This document shows positions 57,792 to 64,000 of a DNA stretch of 64,000 nucleotides, in pieces. The number at the start of each line of letters is the position of its first letter. The stretch's first letter is position 1. Position numbers and translations under genes: made by a program. The stretch is taken from NCBI RefSeq assembly GCF_003268005.1, contig NZ_CP014213.1:2501501-2565500 (forward strand), written 5' to 3'. Below the pieces are notes generated by a model. The model was not told the origin of the DNA and made no database searches. It was given only the letters and a program-made list of their open reading frames with translations. Origin of the DNA: Methanosphaera sp. BMS. GTDB lineage: Archaea; Methanobacteriota; Methanobacteria; Methanobacteriales; Methanobacteriaceae.

Positions 57792-59630
57792 CTAATTTTT
57801 GGTTATTTGGGGGGTTACGATGTCAGAAGCCTTTGGAATCATTTCTTTGATTTTATCAATTTTGTTCTCTTTCAATGTTTTGATAAATTCGTCCTTTTTA
57901 GGTCCTACAAGTGCATGTTCAAGTACATCAGTCAATGTTTCTACAGGGATGATTTCTATCATGTCCTTGTATTTCTTGTCGATTAATACATCATTGATGT
58001 TACTTGCAGGGATTAAGACCTTTTTCATTCCGGATTCTGCGGCGGCTTCTATCTTGTATGTTGCACCACCTATAGGCAGTACGGTTCCACGAACACTGAG
58101 TGAACCTGTCAATGCCAGTGTCTGATCGATTGGTATGTTTTCTATTGCGGATATGATGGCGGTTGCCATTGATACACTTGCACTGTCTCCTTCCACTCCA
58201 TCATATGACTGTACAAATTGGATGTGTATGTCATAGTTTGATATGTCTGTTCCAATACTTTTCTTGATGATTGCACCAACGTTTTGAACTGCTTCTTTTG
58301 CTATGTCTCCCAGTTTACCTGCAGCGATTATTTTTCCCTCTTCCTTACTTTGTGATGGTGCTGCTTCAGCTGCAATAGGTAGTACTATACCACTGGAGTT
58401 TCCGATAACTGCTAATCCGTTTATGCATCCTATTTTTGAACCTTCGTTTGCAAATACACTGTATTCTTTTCTTTGTGAGATGTATCTGTCTGCTATTTGT
58501 TGTTCTAATGTTCTTGACTGTTTTTTAGCTTCAAACACGTGGTCCGGTGTTACCTTGTTTGCATTTTCCTCTACCGCAATATCTCCTGCTGCACGTACAA
58601 GACCACCTAAATCCCTTAATTTTAATGTTAAGGAATCTTTTTTACCAGCTCTACGTTGTGCTTCTTTAATGACTTCTGCAACAGCCTCTTTTGTAAACTG
58701 AGGTATCCTTCCATCATTTTTGATTTCCTGAGCCACGAATTGGCCAAGTTTCTTACGGTTTTCAGGTGTATCCTTCATGCTGTCCTTCATAAATACTTCA
58801 TAACCGTATCCTCTTATCCTGGATCTTAGGGCTATGTGCATATCTTCCAGTACTTCAAGGTTTCCTGAAGCTACAAGTACAAAGTCACATGGAACTGCAT
58901 CTGTTCTTACCATTGCACCACTGCTGTTGTCACTTTGACCGGTAATTTGGTACTTGTGTTCCTGAAGTGCGGTCAGTAGTTCCTGTTGGGTTTTCATAGT
59001 CATTGTACCGATTTCATCTATGTAAAGAACTCCCTTGTTGGCACGGTGTATCATACCGCTTTCAACTCTTTCGTGTGCTGGTGTTCCAAGACCTCCTGAT
59101 TGGTATGGGTCGTGTCTTACATCTCCCAGTAATGCACCTGCATGGGCACCCGTTGCATCGATAAATGGTGCAACGTTCTTTTGGTCATTGTTTACCAGTA
59201 GTTTAGGTGATGACTGCTGGTTTTTTGGTTTAATCTGGTAGAATGCAAAGAAGATTATACCTACCGCAATGATTGCAGTTAGGAATTGGTTTGTCATAAA
59301 TCCGATAGCCATGATAAGAGCCATTACCGCTATCATTATCATGTTTTTTCTTTCTTCCTGACCTTTTATGTTTTTCTTGGCATTTTCCATTACTTTTTGT
59401 CCCTGGCCTGCAGGCATAACGCCTACCAATGGATTGTTTGGATTTTCTATATTTGGATATATCAGTATGTCCTGTAAATCTTCCGGTGGTAACAGTTCGG
59501 CCATTGCCTTTGCTATCATTGATTTACCGATACCCGGTTCTCCAATAAGCAGCACGTTTCTTCGTTGTTTGGCCGCCTTTTTTATGGTTTCAACAGCTTC
59601 TTCCTGGCCTATTATCTGGTCAATAAGCAT
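57792..59630 (-). CDS. lonB: ATP-dependent protease LonB (membrane-anchored archaeal Lon)
   Basis: From ATG 59630 the protein is 612 residues. The Walker A motif is GEPGIGKS (about 30). Two membrane segments are inserted in the AAA domain ([15 protein letters not shown] and [15 protein letters not shown]), as in archaeal LonB. Walker B is [10 protein letters not shown]. The C-terminal protease has catalytic Ser in [10 protein letters not shown] and Lys in [14 protein letters not shown]. The open frame extends 64 codons upstream of ATG with an acidic, homologous-looking extension, but contains no ATG, GTG or TTG; a GGAGG site lies 7 bases before an ATA at 59822. The true start may be that ATA. 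Confidence 0.93.
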   Translation of the reverse strand: MLIDQIIGQEEAVETIKKAAKQRRNVLLIGEPGIGKSMIAKAMAELLPPEDLQDILIYPNIENPNNPLVGVMPAGQGQKVMENAKKNIKGQEERKNMIMIAVMALIMAIGFMTNQFLTAIIAVGIIFFAFYQIKPKNQQSSPKLLVNNDQKNVAPFIDATGAHAGALLGDVRHDPYQSGGLGTPAHERVESGMIHRANKGVLYIDEIGTMTMKTQQELLTALQEHKYQITGQSDNSSGAMVRTDAVPCDFVLVASGNLEVLEDMHIALRSRIRGYGYEVFMKDSMKDTPENRKKLGQFVAQEIKNDGRIPQFTKEAVAEVIKEAQRRAGKKDSLTLKLRDLGGLVRAAGDIAVEENANKVTPDHVFEAKKQSRTLEQQIADRYISQRKEYSVFANEGSKIGCINGLAVIGNSSGIVLPIAAEAAPSQSKEEGKIIAAGKLGDIAKEAVQNVGAIIKKSIGTDISNYDIHIQFVQSYDGVEGDSASVSMATAIISAIENIPIDQTLALTGSLSVRGTVLPIGGATYKIEAAAESGMKKVLIPASNINDVLIDKKYKDMIEIIPVETLTDVLEHALVGPKKDEFIKTLKENKIDKIKEMIPKASDIVTPQITKN

Positions 59631-60063
59631 TTCTGGAATATGGATGGTGTCTGTATCGGCGTATTCTTCGGGGTTTATCTCATCTTGGATGAATTCGTTC
59701 TTGCTGTTTTCTTCGGAGGTATTTGTTTCTATATTTTCTTCATTATCTTCTTGGGTATTTTCATTTTCTAAACTTTCATCAGTACTGTTTTCTTCTATAC
59801 TGTTATTTTCAATCTCGGTTATTTTTATTCCTCCTTTATTTAATTGGGTGATGTTCGATTATTACTATTATATTTTTTTTATTATTTTCTTATATATTAT
59901 TTACATAATAAATTTAAGTAACCATAGGTATTTAAAAGTGTCTTTTTTGCATAATTTTCTAATTATTACTTGGCTAAATTAATGTGTTATTTAAAAATTA
60001 AAATATTAATGTAAGATATAATAAATATACTTATATACTTTTAAAAAAGTCAGGAGAAAGAAA

Positions 60064-61578
60064 ATGAAATACATAATGTTTCAAGGAACATCATCAAATG
60101 CAGGTAAAACATTAACAGTAGCTGCATTATGTAACTTATTATCAAGAAAAGGTTACCGAGTCACACCTTTCAAATCACAAAACATGTCTTTAAATTCATA
60201 TACAACAATCGACAATGATGAAATGTCAATAGCTCAAGTAATGCAAGCTGAAGCAGCAGGGATAGAACCTAATTGCCATATGAATCCAATACTTTTAAAA
60301 CCAAAAGAAGATTTTACATCACAAGTAATAGTTCAGGGAAAACCGGCGGGGGATATGCGATTTGATGAATATCAGGAAAATTTCAGGGAAGACGCATTGA
60401 AAGCCATACATGAATCATTGGATTACCTGAAGGAGGATTATGACATAACTGTAATTGAAGGTGCCGGATCACCTGCGGAAATCAACATGTATGATAGGGA
60501 CCTGGCAAACATGTTAATTGCCAGAATAACCGATGCTGATGTAATCCTGGTTGCCGATATTGATAGGGGAGGAGTATTTGCGTCCATTGTAGGTACATAT
60601 TACCTACTTCCTGAAGAAGATCAAAAAAGAATCAAGGCAATAATCATAAACAAGTTCCGAGGAAATGCAGATGTACTTAAATCAGGTATAGAAAAAATTG
60701 AAGAATTAACGGGTGTACCCGTAATCGGTATAGTCCCATTTGCAGAAAACCTAAATATTCCTGAGGAAGATTCCGCATCATTATCCATTCATCAGTTCAA
60801 TGAAAATGAAAAAATAACCATAGGGACATTAAGGCTTCCTAGAATAGCAAACTTCACAGATATCGATCCTTTGGATTATGAACCTGACGTGGGAATAAAA
60901 TTGGTGGACATATATGATGACTTTGAAGGTATAGATGCATTGATTATTCCAGGTACAAGAAATACGGTAAATGATATCGAGGAACTTAAAAAATCCGGTG
61001 CATTTGATAGGATAAAGCAACTGGCTAAGAAGATTCCAATAATCGGTATATGTGGTGGATATCAGATGCTGTCCAAAGAAATTATTGATGCTGAATGCAA
61101 AGAATCAAAGCATGGAACCGTAGAAGGATTGGGATTACTTGATATGGTTACCGAGTTTGGCCAAATAGAAAAGGTCGTAAAACAAAGTGAAGCTACTGTA
61201 ATAAATGATAGTGATTTAGGTTTTAAGAAGGATACAATTGTAACGGGATATGAATTGCATGAAGGAATAACCCACCTATCCGATAATGTGGAACCATTTT
61301 TAAAAATAATTAAGGGAAACGGTAATGATACCGATGGAATCTATGACGGTGCAATAAAAGACAATGTATGCGGTACATACTTCCATGGAATATTCCATAA
61401 CTTCGAATTCAGAAGACAGTTTACAGATATGCTACGCGTTAAAAAAGGATTAGATCCATTAGGCATAACAACCGATGAATTCAAGGAAGCAAAAACTGCC
61501 AATTATGATCAATTGGGTGACTTACTGGCAGATAATGTGGATATGGATTTCTTCGAGAAACTGCTTAAGGAAGAGTAA
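60064..61578 (+). CDS. cbiP: Cobyric acid synthase
   Basis: The 504-residue amidotransferase amidates four side chains of the corrin ring using glutamine and ATP. It has a P-loop-like GTSSNAGKT at the start, the DIDRGGVFAS segment and a class I glutamine amidotransferase domain with nucleophile Cys in GICGGYQML (about 335) and the late His in TYFHGIFHN. AGGAG precedes the ATG. Corrinoids are needed for methanogenesis and for the MetE-like protein. Confidence 0.96.
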   Translation: MKYIMFQGTSSNAGKTLTVAALCNLLSRKGYRVTPFKSQNMSLNSYTTIDNDEMSIAQVMQAEAAGIEPNCHMNPILLKPKEDFTSQVIVQGKPAGDMRFDEYQENFREDALKAIHESLDYLKEDYDITVIEGAGSPAEINMYDRDLANMLIARITDADVILVADIDRGGVFASIVGTYYLLPEEDQKRIKAIIINKFRGNADVLKSGIEKIEELTGVPVIGIVPFAENLNIPEEDSASLSIHQFNENEKITIGTLRLPRIANFTDIDPLDYEPDVGIKLVDIYDDFEGIDALIIPGTRNTVNDIEELKKSGAFDRIKQLAKKIPIIGICGGYQMLSKEIIDAECKESKHGTVEGLGLLDMVTEFGQIEKVVKQSEATVINDSDLGFKKDTIVTGYELHEGITHLSDNVEPFLKIIKGNGNDTDGIYDGAIKDNVCGTYFHGIFHNFEFRRQFTDMLRVKKGLDPLGITTDEFKEAKTANYDQLGDLLADNVDMDFFEKLLKEE

Positions 61579-61597
61579 AATCCTTCTAAATTTTCTA

Positions 61598-61604
61598 TTT
61601 TTTT
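61598..61604 (+). terminator. T-run after cbiP
   Basis: T-rich stretch with T7 between the convergent cbiP and VWA genes. Confidence 0.4.
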
Positions 61605-61623
61605 CAAATACTTCTTTTTAATA

Positions 61624-62748
61624 TTAAATTTCACGTATAACCTTGGCAAATTCGTTCAAGGTGCTTGTCTGAAATACTTTGGCCCCTACTTCTTCATAAT
61701 CTTTCACACAACTGGTTGGAGTATTCCATCTGACTTTATTTTCAGGATTGAATATGTATACATTACGGCTTTTGACTATGATCTTTCTAAGTATCTTGGC
61801 ACTTTCCAATACTCCATTGACGCGTCTTCCATTCCAATCTCTGCAGTCGGTCAGTATGATGACATCAGTCTGATAATCCAATTTGCAGTCCCTTAAAAAT
61901 TGTCCGAACGCCTTTGTCATATCCGAATGACCTCTTGGTCTTAAACCCATCCCCTGATGTGCAACGTTTATTTGAAAAGAGTTTTTGAATTCCATGTCAA
62001 GTATTTGAGTCACATCAACAATTCTATGATCAAAATCATAAATGTTCATCCTATCAAAACTGTCATGGCAACCGCACATCAATGCAAAAAACCATGTTGT
62101 AGCCCATTGACAGGATATACTGATATCACATAGGAATATGTGCTTTGATTTATGGTGGGGTGGCCTGTTGTATACCAAGTTGATTAGATGTCCGCCGTTT
62201 TTAAGATTTTTCCTGATTGTCTTTGGAATATTGATTTTATGGGAGAATTCCTCTTTTTTTCTAAGGCTTCTATGGTTTGCTATTTTCTTGCTGAACTTTT
62301 GACATAATGAATATACCCTATAATCAATACTGTCCAATGTGGATAGCTTATCATCTAAAATACTGTTGTCCACTAGTTTTTTATGCTCCAGCCTTCTTCG
62401 AATAATGGTTTCACGGGTTGTATCCTCACGGGGACCGTTTTCACTGGCTGTTTTGGTATACTGTTGGTTTTCCTTTATATCCAACGGAACATAATCGGCC
62501 TTTCTGTTTTTAGTATCTCTATTGTATATGAATACATTGTTAAAGGCCCTTTCATACTTGGGAAGGTCTTCCTTATTTTTCACATAGACACTTTTCAAAG
62601 CATCCTTCAATTCAGTTAATGTTAGCTTACTTTTATATTGGTCCCATATGACTGTTGCGGTTATGCTGCTACGTATACTGACATCCATGCCTTCTCTTCT
62701 TAAAAAATAGGATAACGTTAAAATCTTCTCATAATTCATATTAATCAT
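61624..62748 (-). CDS. CoxE-like VWA-domain protein
   Basis: About 374 residues. The C-terminal half is a von Willebrand A domain with the MIDAS motif DISIS (in FLCDISISCQW) and further DCRDWNGRR near residue 320. The N-terminal half is basic and helical. The layout matches CoxE-like proteins, which in bacteria partner MoxR-type ATPases in metal-cofactor insertion. No MoxR gene is adjacent here. The start is uncertain: ATG 62748 or 62739; the earliest in-frame ATG (62778) would overlap the trkA-like stop. Confidence 0.8.
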   Translation of the reverse strand: MINMNYEKILTLSYFLRREGMDVSIRSSITATVIWDQYKSKLTLTELKDALKSVYVKNKEDLPKYERAFNNVFIYNRDTKNRKADYVPLDIKENQQYTKTASENGPREDTTRETIIRRRLEHKKLVDNSILDDKLSTLDSIDYRVYSLCQKFSKKIANHRSLRKKEEFSHKINIPKTIRKNLKNGGHLINLVYNRPPHHKSKHIFLCDISISCQWATTWFFALMCGCHDSFDRMNIYDFDHRIVDVTQILDMEFKNSFQINVAHQGMGLRPRGHSDMTKAFGQFLRDCKLDYQTDVIILTDCRDWNGRRVNGVLESAKILRKIIVKSRNVYIFNPENKVRWNTPTSCVKDYEEVGAKVFQTSTLNEFAKVIREI

Positions 62749-62770
62749 CAAAATAATGGGAGGGAGAGGA

Positions 62771-63424
62771 TTAATCATTTTTTGTAAAAAAATGACGTAC
62801 TTCTTTAATGTAATCTCGTTTTACCAGCACTACAATCCGGTCATCATAACCCAGTTCCGTTTCGTTTGTAGGTATTATCTCTTCATTTCCGGAGTATATT
62901 GTTATAATTATAAACTTGTCCGTATTGTTTTCTATTTCTTTAATTGGGGTAAATAATATGTCTTTGTTTCTTACCTTTATCTCTAATATTTCAGCGTCTC
63001 CTTTACCCACTGAAACTAAGCGTTGTGCTGTTGGACGGATGATATTTCGCACGATGTATCTTGTGGCACTTCTTTCGGGGTTAATAAATGGTATGTCCAG
63101 TTTGATGAATATGTTTCTGTGATCTACATTGTTCAGTCTGGAAATAACCTTTTTTACTCCATGGTCCTTAGCATATACTGATGATAGTAGGTTAACCTCA
63201 TCATTGGCTGTAGCGGCTACGAAAAAGTCGGCTTTGTCTATGTCTGCCTCTTCAAGTAATTTTGTATTGGTTGCAGTGCCGTGAATGATATAACAGTCCA
63301 ATAAGTTTGCTATCTTTTCACATTGTGCTTTGTCTTTATCGATTAATGTAATGTCATGCTTTTCGGACATTGCTAGTGCCAAGTTATATCCTATACGTCC
63401 AGCACCTACTATTATGCCTATCAT
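62771..63424 (-). CDS. TrkA-family potassium uptake regulator
   Basis: The 217-residue protein has an N-terminal RCK/TrkA-N Rossmann domain (IVGAGRIGYNLA, acidic residue in LIDKDK) and a TrkA-C domain from about residue 140. It would gate a Trk/Ktr-type potassium channel in response to NAD(H) or ATP. The channel subunit is not in the window. Confidence 0.93.
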   Translation of the reverse strand: MIGIIVGAGRIGYNLALAMSEKHDITLIDKDKAQCEKIANLLDCYIIHGTATNTKLLEEADIDKADFFVAATANDEVNLLSSVYAKDHGVKKVISRLNNVDHRNIFIKLDIPFINPERSATRYIVRNIIRPTAQRLVSVGKGDAEILEIKVRNKDILFTPIKEIENNTDKFIIITIYSGNEEIIPTNETELGYDDRIVVLVKRDYIKEVRHFFTKND

Positions 63425-63543
63425 AGAAATACCTCAATTGTTGTTATTATTTAATATTATCATTAAATTAATATAAATAGTACTGTCTTATAATGTTTGC
63501 TGTAATGTATAGAAATTATAGTAAAAATAGTTTTAAAAGGTAT

Positions 63544-63619
<76 letters not shown>

Positions 63620-63629
63620 ATGTGAATAA

Positions 63630-63703
63630 TGCAACGACCGGGATTTGAACCCGGGTCACTACCGTGGCAGGGTAGAGTCTTAGCCAGCCTGGACTATCGC
63701 TGC
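63630..63703 (-). tRNA. tRNA-Gly (GCC)
   Basis: 74 bases on the minus strand. The acceptor GCAGCGA pairs with TCGTTGC, the anticodon loop is CTGCCAC with anticodon GCC. The T arm matches that of the neighbouring tRNA-Gly. CCA is not encoded. Confidence 0.95.
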
Positions 63704-63759
63704 ATATGTATCGTTATTAGTTCTTTACTAACAACTATATAGTACTTTATTTGATGTTA

Positions 63760-63767
63760 TATATAAA
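63760..63767 (-). promoter_or_regulatory. Box A (TTTATATA) of the tRNA-Gly pair
   Basis: On the minus strand TTTATATA, the archaeal consensus, lies 57 bases before the first tRNA-Gly. It would drive both tRNA genes. Confidence 0.55.
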
Positions 63768-64000
63768 CCTTTTGGATTAATTAAATTATTTTTTATCAAA
63801 TCCTTTCAAAAAGTGTTAATAATCTATTTAAAAGTATTATCGTTTATGTTATACTCTTTTTTTTAATACTTATCCGCTAATTATTTATTATTGATAAAAT
63901 GGGTATAATCCTATTCTTATTTGATTAATAACTTTAATAAGTGTCTTTTTTTAATTGTACTTATTTTACATAACTTCTATATATAATAAGGTATATAAAT
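63768..64000. other. Right-edge intergenic region
   Basis: About 230 AT-rich bases with no recognised gene. Confidence 0.4.

Overview
The window looks like a piece of chromosome from a hydrogenotrophic or methylotrophic methanogen of the order Methanobacteriales, most likely the genus Methanosphaera. The evidence is very AT-rich DNA, archaeal information-processing genes (exosome, proteasome alpha subunit, RNase P proteins, Pcc1, prefoldin, L15e, L37Ae, RpoP, TFS, archaeal AlaRS, LonB), methanogen genes (Mch, methanogenesis marker 16, methanogen-type ThyA, MetE-like methionine synthase, CbiP) and giant Asn/Thr-rich adhesin-like surface proteins. The genus assignment is inference; no database was searched.

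Layout. 1-2925 holds the N-terminal part of an Ig-repeat surface protein on the minus strand. 3541-9829 carries alaS, a secreted protein with a DANATG repeat, marker 16, a HAD hydrolase and a small membrane protein. 9782-23005 is an archaeal housekeeping superoperon on the minus strand: L15e, COG1325, rnp3, rnp2, then purB and a toxin-antitoxin pair breaking the run, then psmA, SBDS, rrp4, rrp41, rrp42, L37Ae, rpoP, Brix, pcc1, pfdB, DUF3194, a HisA-like gene and a PfkB kinase. 23348-24867 has a thioredoxin/CcdA redox pair and TFS.

25528-40985 is the most unusual region. A 3005-residue secreted protein (beta-helix adhesin, papain-like domain, Ig-like and chitobiase-C-like domains, variable C-terminus) is translationally coupled to a small multi-pass membrane protein. 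It is followed downstream by two promoterless copies of only its C-terminal part, each followed by its own membrane protein gene or gene pair. The copies share near-identical DNA up to the point where the C-termini become variable, and one copy is a visible mosaic of the other two. This is the architecture of a polymorphic toxin/immunity locus with orphan cassettes. An alternative is an antigenic-variation store.

41574-43351 is an intact IS1182-like element with terminal inverted repeats and a TGAG target duplication. 43558-48081 carries ribC, mch, thyA, a metE-like gene and a polytopic membrane protein. 48525-51606 is a graveyard of a frameshifted tnpB and a decayed IS1182-like transposase. 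51807-63424 returns to core genes: tRNA-Ala, a DUF354 protein, hypB/hypA, prs, a DEAD-box helicase, lonB, cbiP, a CoxE-like VWA protein and a TrkA protein. Two tRNA-Gly genes close the window.
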